Numbered from the stretch's first letter, positions 8,857 to 18,357 are shown. The stretch is 64,000 nt of DNA from Okeanomitos corallinicola TIOX110 (GCF_038050375.1 NZ_CP150886.1:2025318-2089317); one strand, 5' to 3'. Notes: generated by a model from the letters alone, not told the origin. Made by a program: numbers and translations.

Positions 8857-9669
8857 ATGGGTATCGTTATTGCTAATATTATTGCCATTTATCGCCGGGA
8901 ATTACAAAGTTATTTTGTCTCACCTTTGGCTTATGGTATAGCTGGTATTTTTTGGTTTATCTCTGGGTTATTTCTAGTAATGATTCTCATCGGACCAGGG
9001 GGAATTTTACCGACAATTGCTACCTATGATGTCCAAGGTCAACAATTTGGAATACCTATTCCACCCATTGATGTCCCCTATGAATTTATCCGGGCATTTT
9101 TAGACCGCATTAGTTGGTTATTATTGTTTATTTTACCTATCCTTTCCATGGGACTTTATGCCGATGAACGTAAGCGGGGAACTTTGGAATTATTAGCCAC
9201 ATCACCTATAACTAACTGGGCTGTAGCTGTAGGTAAATTATTAGGAGTGCTAACATTTTTCATCACAATGATTTTACCATTACTGGGATTTGAAGCTCTA
9301 GCAATTAGCGAATCAAATCCTCCCATGTCCCCCATTATTCCTATAATTGGTCATTTAGGATTAATCTTACTAGCAGCAGCAATTTTATCTTTAGGAATGT
9401 TTGTTTCCTCCTTAACAGATAGTACACTTTTGTCAGCAGTTCTCACCTTTGCTGTGATTATTTTTTTGTTATTAATAGACTCTATTGCTAAAGCTATACC
9501 CGGCCCCATTGGACAAGCTTTAGGTCATCTATCTTTACTCAAACATTACAATACATTTATTCAAGGGGTTTTTGATACGAGTGGCTTAATTTTATTTGCC
9601 AGTTACATTATTTTAGGCATTTTTTTGACAGCCCAATCAATTGATGCACTACGTTTTCAAAGGCAATAG
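8857..9669 (+). CDS. ABC-2 type permease, Gld-like exporter
   Basis: 270 residues with about six hydrophobic membrane segments (starting around residues 20, 80, 125, 165, 190 and 245). It has the characteristic DERKRGTLELLATSPI motif (about residues 103-118) of ABC-2 permeases related to GldF and NosY. It begins on the base after the upstream ATPase stop codon. Together with the ATPase at 7855 and the GldG-like protein at 9776 it forms the three-part arrangement of the Gld-type ABC system. In Bacteroidetes GldAFG is linked to gliding; in cyanobacteria the role is not established and should not be assumed. Confidence 0.88.
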   Translation: MGIVIANIIAIYRRELQSYFVSPLAYGIAGIFWFISGLFLVMILIGPGGILPTIATYDVQGQQFGIPIPPIDVPYEFIRAFLDRISWLLLFILPILSMGLYADERKRGTLELLATSPITNWAVAVGKLLGVLTFFITMILPLLGFEALAISESNPPMSPIIPIIGHLGLILLAAAILSLGMFVSSLTDSTLLSAVLTFAVIIFLLLIDSIAKAIPGPIGQALGHLSLLKHYNTFIQGVFDTSGLILFASYIILGIFLTAQSIDALRFQRQ

Positions 9670-9775
9670 TTAAAGCATAGGTGACAGGTAGGTGATAGGT
9701 GACAGTTAAGAGAGAATAGATATTATTTAATCACCAATCATCAATTTCCCAATCCCCAATTACCCAGTACAAATA

Positions 9776-11536
9776 ATGAAAAAAATACCTAAAAAAAATT
9801 TCGTTAAATTTCTCTTTTTGCTTGGCCCATTCTTTTTAACTGTTGGTTTAACAGTTGGTTTAATTGCAGATAAATGGGATTTATTACCTTTAATATTTAT
9901 CATCCTTGGGTTGTTAATCTGTATTGCTTGGGTAAGTTTGGCACTTTATCAAAGTAAATTTTGGGCTAACCGTTCTACCCAATCTACTACTAATGCTTTA
10001 GTAGCAACTTTGGCAGTTTTAACTATTTTAGGGTTAATCAATTTTTTAGGTACACGCTATCAATTCCGATTAGATTTAACAGAAACTCAATTATTTACCC
10101 TGGCACCTCAATCAAAGGAATTACTACGTAATTTAGAAAAACCTGTAACAGTTTGGTTATTTACTAGAGATAAAAATCTGCAAGACCAAGAATTATTAGA
10201 AAATTATCGTCGTCAAAATCGAAGTTTTAAATTTGAATATATTGACCCCCAAACTAGACCGGGTTTAGCTGAAAAATTCGGGGTTAAAGATTTTGGTGAA
10301 GTTTATTTAGAGTTGGATGATAAACGTCAATTAGTCCAAACTGTAAATGAAAATGAACGTCTATCCGAGGTAAGATTAACCAGCAGATTACAACAAGTTA
10401 TTACTAATAATACTGCTAAAGTCTATTTTCTCCAAGGTCACGGAGAGTTAGAAATAACAACGGCTAAAGACTCTATTTCTCAAGCAGTACAAGGATTAAC
10501 AGATAAAAGTTTTGCGGCATTACCTCTGAATTTAACAGAACAACCTACAGTTCCTGATGATGCTGCTGTTGTTGTTGTTGCTGGACCAAAACGAGAGTTA
10601 TTAGCAGGTGAAGTTACCACTTTACAGGATTATCTAAATCGTGGTGGTAATTTAATGTTAATGATTGACCCAAATACTGATCCTAAAATTGATGATTTGC
10701 TCAAAGATTGGGGTGTAAAATTAGATAATCGTTTAGCGGTTGATGTCTCTGGACAAAGTTTAGGTCTTGGGCCTGCTGCACCTTCTGTCACAGAATATGG
10801 ACAACATCCTATTACTAAAGATTTTGGTAATGGTATTTCTTTTTATCCTTTAGCTCGTCCTATTTTAATTGAACCTACTCCTGGTGTTGAATCTACTCCT
10901 TTATTAAGAACTAAATCCTATCCTAGTAGTTGGGCAGAAAGCAATCAAAATAGTGAAAGTTTGGAATTTAATGAAGGTGAAGATTTAAAAGGTCCTCTAA
11001 CTTTAGGTGTCGCATTAACAAGAAAGCTATCTTTACCAACTTCACCAACTCCGACAACTCCCACAAATTCCCCAACTCCCACAAATTCCCCAACTCCCAC
11101 AAATTCCCCAACTCCCACAAATTCCCCAACTCCGACAACTTCACCAACTCCCACAACTTCACCAACTCCCACAACTTCACCAACTCCCACAACTTCACCA
11201 ACTCCGACAACTTCACCAACATCAACTGAAGAAAATAATGAGAATAAAATTAATGAGAATAAAACTAAAGAATCTCGGTTAGTAGTGTTAGGAAATGCTG
11301 ATTTTGCTAAAGATGGTTTATTTCCACAACAATTAAATGGAGATGTATTTCTGAATTCAGTAACTTGGTTGAGTCAACAAGAAAAACAACCTCTTTCTAT
11401 TCGTCCTAAAGAACCAACAAATCGCCGTATTATTATGTCTACTGCCAAGGCAAATATTTTAAGTATTTCTACTTTGTTAATTTTACCTTTTCTGGGTTTT
11501 GCAACAGGGGCAATTATTTGGTGGAAACGAAGATAA
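9776..11536 (+). CDS. GldG-family ABC transporter auxiliary protein with Pro/Thr repeat
   Basis: 586 residues. Two N-terminal membrane helices (about residues 11-30 and 36-58) and a third near 75-92 precede a large periplasmic domain of the ABC_transp_aux/GldG type (starts near FTLAPQSKELLRNLEKPVTVWLF; later YFLQGHGE and the region VVVVAGPKRELL). A final helix (about 560-582, then WWKRR) anchors the C terminus. Between residues ~420 and 482 lies a tandem SPTPTN/SPTPTT repeat unlike anything needed for the fold, probably a flexible linker. The gene follows the permease by about 100 bases, with imperfect GGTGACA-type repeats between. Confidence 0.82.
   Translation: MKKIPKKNFVKFLFLLGPFFLTVGLTVGLIADKWDLLPLIFIILGLLICIAWVSLALYQSKFWANRSTQSTTNALVATLAVLTILGLINFLGTRYQFRLDLTETQLFTLAPQSKELLRNLEKPVTVWLFTRDKNLQDQELLENYRRQNRSFKFEYIDPQTRPGLAEKFGVKDFGEVYLELDDKRQLVQTVNENERLSEVRLTSRLQQVITNNTAKVYFLQGHGELEITTAKDSISQAVQGLTDKSFAALPLNLTEQPTVPDDAAVVVVAGPKRELLAGEVTTLQDYLNRGGNLMLMIDPNTDPKIDDLLKDWGVKLDNRLAVDVSGQSLGLGPAAPSVTEYGQHPITKDFGNGISFYPLARPILIEPTPGVESTPLLRTKSYPSSWAESNQNSESLEFNEGEDLKGPLTLGVALTRKLSLPTSPTPTTPTNSPTPTNSPTPTNSPTPTNSPTPTTSPTPTTSPTPTTSPTPTTSPTPTTSPTSTEENNENKINENKTKESRLVVLGNADFAKDGLFPQQLNGDVFLNSVTWLSQQEKQPLSIRPKEPTNRRIIMSTAKANILSISTLLILPFLGFATGAIIWWKRR
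11041..11220 (+). repeat. In-frame 18-base tandem repeat coding SPTPTN/SPTPTT
   Basis: About ten copies of an 18-base unit (typical form CCAACTCCCACAAATTCC), each coding six residues. The first copies end in Asn, the later ones in Thr, so there are two subfamilies laid out in blocks, the pattern left by unit duplication. Copy number is expected to vary between strains. Confidence 0.9.
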
Positions 11537-11579
11537 TTAATTAGTAATTGGTAATACTTATCCTGACTCCTAATAACTG

Positions 11580-12206
11580 ATGAAAAAATCAACTTTAATT
11601 TTAATGCTTTTAGCTCTTGGCTTAGGTGGTTTTGTTTATTTTGCTGAAATTAGAGGTGCAAATAAACAGGAAGAAGTTAAACAAACTCAACAACCAATTT
11701 TTGCTTTTTCTGCTGATGATGTTCAATCTTTGTCTATTCAGACAAACGAAAGCACTATCAATATAGAAAGGAGTGATAAAGCAGAAGCACCTAAATGGTT
11801 ACTTAAATCTCCTATTTCTGCAAATGCTAATGATGCCATTGTGACTTATTTAATGGATTTATTGGTAGGTAAAGGTGAGAAAATTACATCAACTACATCT
11901 AATCAAATTAGTGAGTTTGGGTTAGATAAACCTTTGGCAACTATTGAGATTAAACTCAAAAATCAACAAAGTCATAAATTGATTATTGGTAAGTCTAATT
12001 TTAGTAATAGTTTGTTATATGCTCAGATTGCTCCAGGTAATAATAGTGATGAAAATATGCAGTTATTTTTAGTTTCTAATAATTTCGCTAATGCTGTAAA
12101 TCGGGAATTGTCAGAATGGCAAGACGTGAGTAACAAAGAAGATGAAAATAGTAAATCAGAGCCTTTACCTGGTTTACCTGACGCTATGAAAAATAATAGT
12201 CAATAA
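11580..12206 (+). CDS. DUF4340 domain protein, partner of the Gld-like exporter
   Basis: 208 residues. One N-terminal membrane helix (KKSTLILMLLALGLGGFVYF) is followed by a periplasmic beta-rich domain of the DUF4340 type (FAFSADDVQSLSIQ; WLLKSPISANAND; FGLDKPLATIEIKL). These proteins typically follow GldG-like genes, as here (43-base gap), and are presumed part of the same envelope complex. The C-terminal 30 residues are charged and low complexity. No catalytic residues can be named. Confidence 0.75.
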   Translation: MKKSTLILMLLALGLGGFVYFAEIRGANKQEEVKQTQQPIFAFSADDVQSLSIQTNESTINIERSDKAEAPKWLLKSPISANANDAIVTYLMDLLVGKGEKITSTTSNQISEFGLDKPLATIEIKLKNQQSHKLIIGKSNFSNSLLYAQIAPGNNSDENMQLFLVSNNFANAVNRELSEWQDVSNKEDENSKSEPLPGLPDAMKNNSQ

Positions 12207-12271
12207 TTTCATCATACAGGAAATCAAGAAGTCAGAATTTCCCAATTACCCATTACCCATTACCTCTGATA

Positions 12272-13123
12272 ATGAAACCAACCGCAACCTTACTAATTTC
12301 TTGTCCTGACAAACGTGGTTTAGTGGCTAAATTTGCTAATTTTATTGATGCTAATGGTGGTAACATTATTGATGCTGATCAACATACAGATTTTGAAGCG
12401 GGTTTATTTTTAACTCGGATAGAGTGGCTGTTAGAGGGTTTTAATTTACCAAAAGATTTAATTGGGGCAGCTTTTAATTCTATTGCTCAACCTTTGGGTG
12501 CAAAATGGGACTTACATTTTTCTGATACTGTTCCCCGTGTAGCAATTTGGGTAAGTCGTCAAGATCATTGTTTATTTGATTTAATTTGGCGAAATAAGGC
12601 TAAGGAATTTAATGCAGATATATCTTTAATTATTAGTAATCATCCCCATTTACAGGCTGTAGCTGCACAATTCGGGATTGATTATTATCATATTCCTATG
12701 ACTAAGGATAATAAACAGGAACAGGAAATTAAACAGTTAGAATTACTGCAAGAGTATAAAATTGATTTAGTGGTATTGGCTAAATATATGCAGGTGATCA
12801 GTGCGGATTTTATTACTAAGTTTCCGCAAATTATTAATATTCATCATTCTTTTTTACCTGCATTTATTGGTGCTAATCCTTACCATCGGGCTTTTGAAAG
12901 AGGTGTAAAAATTATTGGTGCAACTGCCCATTATGCCACTGCTGATTTAGATGCAGGGCCAATTATTGAGCAAGATGTAGTTAGGGTGAGTCATCGGGAT
13001 ACTGTGGAAGATTTGATTAGAAAAGGTAAAGATTTAGAGCGAATTGTGTTAGCTAGGGCAGTGCGATCGCATTTACAAAATCGGGTCTTGGTTTATGGGA
13101 ATAAAACTGTGGTTTTTGAATGA
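12272..13123 (+). CDS. purU: Formyltetrahydrofolate deformylase
   Basis: 283 residues, the standard length. An N-terminal ACT domain (residues 1-80, starts TATLLISCPDKRGLVAKFAN) is followed by a formyltransferase-fold catalytic domain. The conserved INIHHSFLPAFIGANPYHRA (about residues 189-208) contains the active-site His, and ATAHYATADLDAGPIIEQD (about 217-235) holds the catalytic Asp. It hydrolyses 10-formyl-THF to THF and formate, balancing one-carbon pools and supplying formate for PurT. The gene lies about 65 bases after the DUF4340 gene, with a spacer of direct short repeats; a shared transcript is possible but functional linkage is unlikely. Confidence 0.92.
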   Translation: MKPTATLLISCPDKRGLVAKFANFIDANGGNIIDADQHTDFEAGLFLTRIEWLLEGFNLPKDLIGAAFNSIAQPLGAKWDLHFSDTVPRVAIWVSRQDHCLFDLIWRNKAKEFNADISLIISNHPHLQAVAAQFGIDYYHIPMTKDNKQEQEIKQLELLQEYKIDLVVLAKYMQVISADFITKFPQIINIHHSFLPAFIGANPYHRAFERGVKIIGATAHYATADLDAGPIIEQDVVRVSHRDTVEDLIRKGKDLERIVLARAVRSHLQNRVLVYGNKTVVFE

Positions 13124-13364
13124 TCACAATCAATAGTTTGGTGTTAAAATTTGGCTTAATATTCAAGTAAGAAGCTATATTCAAGAGTTTTTTTGACTAA
13201 TTTAGATTTTATTATTTAGCTTTATTTTATTAATTTGTCCTATTTTATCGGGTGGGTTAATATCAATGCAATCATCTTTTTTTTACAATCAATTTATTAG
13301 TTTGTTATACTATAAATTAAATAAGAAATAAATTATTGAGTCTTTTTAGTGACTAACTAAACTA

Positions 13365-15935
13365 ATGCAATCAGTTTATACTGTAGAATCGCCTAGTATA
13401 GAACAGGCAATTGAATATTCTCCTTTAATGGTTTCACCAGATACTCTATTGATTGATGTCATAGTGATGATGAATTTAGGGGGAGGTAGAGCAGTAAAAT
13501 CTGGGGATAATTTTGATTTTAGTAGTTGTATTTTAGTAGTTGATCAAACTAGCTTAATAGGTATATTCACTTTAAGAGATTTAGTAAAATTAACTGGGTT
13601 AGGAATAAATTTATCTCAAGTAAAAGTTTCTGAAGTGATGACAAAACCAGTTATTAGTATAAATTTAACTAAAACAAAAAATGCCCTGGCTGCTTTGTCT
13701 GTGATGTGCAAATATCAAATTCATCATTTGCCTGTGGTAGATAAACAAGGGGAATTAGTAGGTTTAATTACTCAAGATAAAATTCGCCAGATTATTGAAC
13801 CATCTCACCTGTTAAAATTGCGGTCTGTCAAAGAAGTAATGGTGACAGATGTGATTCATGTTTTACCTAATACATCTGTGTTGAAATTATCCCAAATAAT
13901 GAGCGATCGCCATATTGGTTGTGTGGTAATTGTTGAACCCCAAGAAAAACTATTAATGCCGGTGGGGATATTTACTGAAAAAGATATTATTAAAGCTCAG
14001 TTACAGAGAATAAATGTAGCCGAAACCCAGGTACAAACTATGATGAGTAAACCTGTTTTTAGCATTCGTGTAAATGAATCTTTATGGCAAGTTAACCAGT
14101 TGATGAAAGAACTGGGAGTGAGACGGTTAGTGGTAGTTGGTGAACAAGGAGAAATGCAAGGACTGGTGACACAAACTAATCTTTTAGAAGTAATTGATCC
14201 AGGGGAAGTAATTAAAGTTATTCAAGCCTTAGAAGTAAAGGTTGAGGAACAAACGGAACAACTTAGGAAAAGTAAACTCCAGTTAGAAAAAGAAGTAGTA
14301 CAACGTCGTTCGGTTGAAAAATCATTACTTGAGGCGCGGGAAAAATTAGAATTAGAGGTAGACAAACGTACTTCTGAATTAGTACAAGCAAATCTACGGC
14401 TACAGAAAGAAATAGAAGAAAATAAAAAAGCACAACAGAAAATCCGTGAACAAGCTGCTTTAATTGATTTTTCTACTGATGCCATCTTTGTGAGGGATTT
14501 AGAAAATCATATTCTTTTCTGGAGTAACGGTGCGGAAAAATTATATGGTTGGACTGCGGAGGAAAGTGTGGGTAAACAAGCACATAAAATATTCTACCGA
14601 GAGTCATTATCTCAACTTGAAGCAGGAATAAAAATTACTTTAGAAACTGGTTCTTGGCAAGGTGAGTTACAACAAATTACTAAAACTGGGCAAGAAATTA
14701 TTGTTGCTAGTCGTTGGACATTAGTCAAGGATAACTTTGGTCAACCAGAATCTATTTTAGTAGTCAATACTGATATTACCGAGAAAAAGCAACTGGAAAC
14801 CCAATTTTATCGCGCTCAACGTTTGGAAAGTATAGGTACTTTAGCTAGTGGTATTGCCCATGATCTCAATAATGTTTTTGCACCGATGATGATGATTGCT
14901 CAATTGTTACCTTTAAGGTGCAAAAATGCAGATAGTCGGACTCGAGAAATGTTTAAAATTTTAGAAAATAGTTGTCAGCGTGGGTCAAATTTAGTCAAAC
15001 AAATTCTCACCTTTGCTAGTGGTAAAGAAGGTAAAAATATTCTGTTTCAACCTGGAGTTTTACTCAAAGAATTCGTAACAGTGATTCAAGAAACTTTTCC
15101 TAAATCTATTACAATTTCCACCTCTATTCATAGTGATGATTTGTGGATTTTGGAGGCTGATCCGACTCAATTAGAACAGATATTAATGAATTTGGCTGTG
15201 AATGCTCGTGATGCTATGCTTAATGGTGGTGTGCTAACAATTAACGCCAGAAATTGTATAATTAGTGATGCCTATAGTAGAAGAAATGTTGATGCTCATG
15301 CAGGTGATTATGTTGCTTTTACTATTGCAGATACAGGAACGGGAATTCCTGCACATATTTTAGACCGGATTTTTGATCCTTTTTTTACTACTAAAAATAC
15401 TGGTGAAGGTACAGGTTTAGGATTATCTACGGTTTTAGGTATTGTTAAAAATCATGGTGGTTTTGTAGAGGTATTGAGTCAAGTCGGTAAAGGCACAAAA
15501 TTTGAAGTTTTTTTACCCAGGGTAGAGGGAAAAATCAATCACAAAACTATAGAAGGAGAATTACCTAGAGGTAATGGTAATTTGATTTTAGTGATAGATG
15601 ATGAAGCGGTAATAAGACAAACTACCCAAGAGACTTTAGAAAAGTACGGTTATCAAACTCTAGTAGCTAAGGATGGGAGGGAGGCGATCGCTATTTATGC
15701 TCAACATCACCAGGAAATTGAGGCGGTTTTGTTAGATATGGTGATGCCTAATATAGATGGTTTAACTACGATTGGAATACTCAAAAATTATAATTCTCAG
15801 GTAAAAGTTATTGCTACAAGTGGTTTACCTTGGCAAGAAAAAGCCATCGCCGCTGGGGCCATAAAGTTTATTTCTAAACCCTACTCTGTGACTGATTTAT
15901 TGACTACTGTCTTTGATATTTTAGGTAATTGGTAA
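13365..15935 (+). CDS. Hybrid histidine kinase: four CBS, PAS, HisKA, HATPase, REC
   Basis: 856 residues, cytoplasmic (no membrane segment). Four CBS modules fill residues ~10-290 (for example VSEVMTKPVISI, VKEVMVTDVIHV and VQTMMSKPVFSI), expected to bind adenine nucleotides. A long coiled coil (~285-365) leads to a PAS domain (~365-475). HisKA has the H-box GTLASGIAHDLNNVFAPM (phospho-His near residue 500). HATPase has NLAVNARDAM (N-box), ADTGTGIP (G1) and GTGLGLS (G2). A C-terminal REC domain (~735-855) has VIDDE, LLDMVMP (acceptor Asp) and SKPYS. All catalytic motifs look intact, so an energy-responsive phosphorelay kinase is a fair inference. Confidence 0.88.
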   Translation: MQSVYTVESPSIEQAIEYSPLMVSPDTLLIDVIVMMNLGGGRAVKSGDNFDFSSCILVVDQTSLIGIFTLRDLVKLTGLGINLSQVKVSEVMTKPVISINLTKTKNALAALSVMCKYQIHHLPVVDKQGELVGLITQDKIRQIIEPSHLLKLRSVKEVMVTDVIHVLPNTSVLKLSQIMSDRHIGCVVIVEPQEKLLMPVGIFTEKDIIKAQLQRINVAETQVQTMMSKPVFSIRVNESLWQVNQLMKELGVRRLVVVGEQGEMQGLVTQTNLLEVIDPGEVIKVIQALEVKVEEQTEQLRKSKLQLEKEVVQRRSVEKSLLEAREKLELEVDKRTSELVQANLRLQKEIEENKKAQQKIREQAALIDFSTDAIFVRDLENHILFWSNGAEKLYGWTAEESVGKQAHKIFYRESLSQLEAGIKITLETGSWQGELQQITKTGQEIIVASRWTLVKDNFGQPESILVVNTDITEKKQLETQFYRAQRLESIGTLASGIAHDLNNVFAPMMMIAQLLPLRCKNADSRTREMFKILENSCQRGSNLVKQILTFASGKEGKNILFQPGVLLKEFVTVIQETFPKSITISTSIHSDDLWILEADPTQLEQILMNLAVNARDAMLNGGVLTINARNCIISDAYSRRNVDAHAGDYVAFTIADTGTGIPAHILDRIFDPFFTTKNTGEGTGLGLSTVLGIVKNHGGFVEVLSQVGKGTKFEVFLPRVEGKINHKTIEGELPRGNGNLILVIDDEAVIRQTTQETLEKYGYQTLVAKDGREAIAIYAQHHQEIEAVLLDMVMPNIDGLTTIGILKNYNSQVKVIATSGLPWQEKAIAAGAIKFISKPYSVTDLLTTVFDILGNW

Positions 15936-16115
15936 CGGGTTTTAGTTTAGGTTTTTCTCCTGTTCCAACTCCGTTTTCACAAAGCTAGTAAACCTTGATC
16001 TGTAAATCATACTACCTTTTTTAATTTGTAACGGTGCATTAGGCGATCGCAAATTTTACAATCATACATCTAACTCTCTGCGACTTTGCGCCTCTGCGTG
16101 AAACATCTACTTGAT

Positions 16116-16142
16116 GGTGTGTTACGCTGTTGCTAACACACC
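16116..16142. repeat. Dispersed palindrome GGTGTGTTA...TAACACACC
   Basis: Nine-base perfect inverted arms (16116-16124 and 16134-16142) around CGCTGTTGC. This is a common cyanobacterial intergenic palindrome; a decayed relative (GGTGCGTTACG...CACACCC) is near 45149-45180. Confidence 0.65.
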
Positions 16143-16256
16143 CTACCTGACTAAGACAGAATTTTTCAGATAAAATTTTCAATTCTGTTTAATCTTATAC
16201 GATTTTAAAAATCTTTAGTGGTTATACTGTACACAAAGGTTCTACCTGGGAATTGA

Positions 16257-16294
16257 TGAAGTGGCAAAACAAACCACTTCATTTTTATTTTTTA
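16257..16294 (+). terminator. Rho-independent terminator
   Basis: Perfect 8-base stem TGAAGTGG/CCACTTCA with a 9-base loop, followed by TTTTTATTTTTTATTT. The nearest upstream plus-strand stop codon is 320 bases away, so it may end a separate small transcript. The reverse orientation is weaker. Confidence 0.65.
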
Positions 16295-16347
16295 TTTAGT
16301 CATTAGTTATTGGTACTAATTATAACTCCTGACTCCTTGATCTCCTT

Positions 16348-17451
16348 TTAATCATTTACCAATTCATCGTTCCATTTTTCCCGTTTTGGACGCTTTTCTA
16401 TTTCTCCCATTTCCCCATCACGTATTCTATCTATATACCAAGTTTCCCATTTTAAAGCTTTTTGATTTTCCAAATGATTAACAAATTCAATAATTGATTG
16501 ATCAAAATCAATCGGAGATTTTAACTTAAACTGAATGCTCCGTAAAATTTTAGCATCATTATTAATAAAATATTCAATCACAAACTGACTCAACCACAAA
16601 ACCAAAATATTATATAGTTTCCCCACAATACTCTGACGTTTTTTGGCAATAAAAACTGTCATAACTTCTGCCTTTCCAGCTTCAATTATTCGGGATGCAA
16701 ACATAATATTAAATTGTAGAATACCTATCCCAATAGTAATAAAACCCGTCATTCCATACCAATAACAAAGAGAGAAATTAACAGACTTTTTATAGAAAGG
16801 ACGAATCAGTTTAATCAAAAAAGAATCAGGACTTTCATCAGTAGTATTGGTAAAAGTAATAGCATTTTCATTTAGTTCCTGTTTTTCAAAATTAAACTCT
16901 GATAACAAATTATGGACAGTATTAAAATGTTGAGTATCAATAGCATTGATCATAAAAATATTAGGATGACAATTCATGATCAACCGTTTCCCAAAAGCAC
17001 TAACACATTCATCCAGTTCTAACTCAGGAATAAAAGGTAAAGGTTGCTGAGGAGTTTCACCAGTCCAAACCCAAACCAAACCGTATTTTTCCCCAGTTGG
17101 CCAACTTTTAGTTTTTACCTTAACAGGTTCATCCAAACAAGGAATTTCGACACAAAAACCAGCAGCATCAAACTTCCAATGATGGAAAAAACAGCGTAAT
17201 TCATTACCTTCAACTGTACCTTCTCCCAGATGAGCGCCAAAATGGGGACAATAAGCATCAAGAATTACAACTTGTTGATCTTCACCACGATAAATTACTA
17301 ATTCTCTACCCAAAATTGTCACAGGTTTAATTTCACCAACCCCCAATTTTTTAGAAGGTATTACCCAATACCAACCTTCAATAAAACGTTCTGGACGATT
17401 AAAAACTTTAGGTTTTTTAGAGTAGTTTAAATTGGTATAATTGACGTTCAT
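16348..17451 (-). CDS. Rieske [2Fe-2S] non-heme iron oxygenase
   Basis: 367 residues. The N-terminal Rieske domain has CPHFGAHLGEG (about residues 68-78: Cys-x-His) and CFFHHWKFD (Cys-x2-His, the second cluster-binding pair). The catalytic domain has NAIDTQHFNTVH (about 168-179), the D-x2-H-x4-H that binds the mononuclear iron. This layout matches the KshA/Daf36/PaO-like oxygenases acting on sterols, pigments or other hydrophobic rings. An N-terminal GWYWVIPSKKL region is typical of that group. The substrate is unknown. No reductase gene is next to it, so electrons must come from general ferredoxin. Its start is ATG at 17451. Confidence 0.85.
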   Translation of the reverse strand: MNVNYTNLNYSKKPKVFNRPERFIEGWYWVIPSKKLGVGEIKPVTILGRELVIYRGEDQQVVILDAYCPHFGAHLGEGTVEGNELRCFFHHWKFDAAGFCVEIPCLDEPVKVKTKSWPTGEKYGLVWVWTGETPQQPLPFIPELELDECVSAFGKRLIMNCHPNIFMINAIDTQHFNTVHNLLSEFNFEKQELNENAITFTNTTDESPDSFLIKLIRPFYKKSVNFSLCYWYGMTGFITIGIGILQFNIMFASRIIEAGKAEVMTVFIAKKRQSIVGKLYNILVLWLSQFVIEYFINNDAKILRSIQFKLKSPIDFDQSIIEFVNHLENQKALKWETWYIDRIRDGEMGEIEKRPKREKWNDELVND

Positions 17452-17630
17452 TTTTAGATTTTTACTTATAAAAAAGCAGGTAATCTAGAAATATCACGCC
17501 ATTCTGATAAAAACAGTAATATTAAGTACGGTAATTGCTAATTGGGTAAAATGAACAAATGACTAATAACTAATTACGACTAAAATAAAACAAAACCAAA
17601 AAACATTACCAAAAAACATTTTTATTTTTT

Positions 17631-17741
17631 TTATTTAGCATTACATTCAACAATACCAGGAACAGAAAGTATAGACTGTTCTACATTATTAGTGCAAGAA
17701 GCGCAACTCATTCCGTTTATTTTCAGAGTCAGATTATTCAT
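17631..17741 (-). pseudogene. 36-residue fragment of a heavy-metal-associated (HMA) domain
   Basis: Begins MNNLTLKINGMSCASCT and ends at a TAA after VPGIVECNAK. It keeps the intact metal-binding GMSCASC loop and the first helix, but stops where a normal ~65-residue HMA domain continues into its second half; downstream DNA is A/T-rich and has no continuing frame. It is most like the first HMA repeat of copper P-type ATPases. It could be a gene remnant or a very short metal-binding peptide. A complete HMA gene lies 100 bases downstream on the same strand. Confidence 0.55.
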
Positions 17742-17845
17742 AATAAATTAGCTAATTAGTGATGGGTAATTGGTGATAGGTAATGGGTAATTATAAAAAC
17801 TTTCACCTGTTCCCTATCACCTGTCACCTAATAACTTCTAATAAC

Positions 17846-18040
17846 TTACGCTGGTGGATAACCAGCAGCAACTAAGGCTTCTTTAATTGCGGTTTCTGAA
17901 GCTTGAGTATCAACATTTACAAGTTTGGTTTTAGTGTCTGCTTCCACATTCGCGTTAGCATCTACCGCTTTAACCGCATTGGTAATGTTATTAGCACAAG
18001 CAGAGCAAGCCATTCCTGGGACTGTAAGTTTAATTGTCAT
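17846..18040 (-). CDS. Heavy-metal-associated domain protein (copper chaperone-like)
   Basis: 64 residues from the ATG at 18040, chosen because MTIKLTVPGMACSACANN is the standard beginning of the family; a longer frame upstream adds an unlikely hydrophobic leader. The GMACSAC loop (residues 9-15) binds Cu(I) through its two Cys. The full beta-alpha-beta-beta-alpha-beta HMA fold is present and ends in the usual AAGYPPA. Probable role: cytoplasmic copper delivery to P-type ATPases (Atx1-like), though no ATPase gene is present in the window. Nickel or other metals are possible. Confidence 0.85.
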   Translation of the reverse strand: MTIKLTVPGMACSACANNITNAVKAVDANANVEADTKTKLVNVDTQASETAIKEALVAAGYPPA

Positions 18041-18357
18041 AACTGTAAATAAGAAAGTGAACAAAAAATGAAGATTCAACTAGATATCTGGCAACTTCTA
18101 AGGAAACTAGGAAACAAACGGACTTTTCTTTCAGCACTGTCGCCTATTACCTACTGCAACTACTGATTGATCTCGTACTTGCTCTTTTCATTTCTCAAAG
18201 AAGGTCAAGGCATTTCCGCCAAAAATCTATGCTTCTATCACTAAGTTTTTGGCTGATATTCCTTGTCATTCTATTCTAAATCATTCACCTCAATAGAGAA
18301 GATAGGTGTTGCTGATTTTAGGGATAAAAATAATTTTGCATACGTTTATACCTTTGT

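Larger units (their letters stand above)
15936..16347. other. Intergenic region, 412 bases
   Basis: No gene seen. It contains a HIP1 site near 16043, a palindromic repeat at 16116-16142, a possible promoter -10 box (TATACT near 16222) and a strong hairpin with T-run at 16257-16294. The last two could delimit a short RNA (see findings). Confidence 0.5.

Noticed and set aside
10945-11225. Two minus-strand frames over the SPTPTN repeat
   Set aside because: Both are artefacts of the tandem repeat read on the other strand (GVGEVV and WELVKL periodicity).
7855-12206. Assigning the Gld-like operon to gliding motility
   Set aside because: The homology is to GldA/F/G-type subunits, but cyanobacterial gliding uses type IV pili; no sequence evidence here supports that function.
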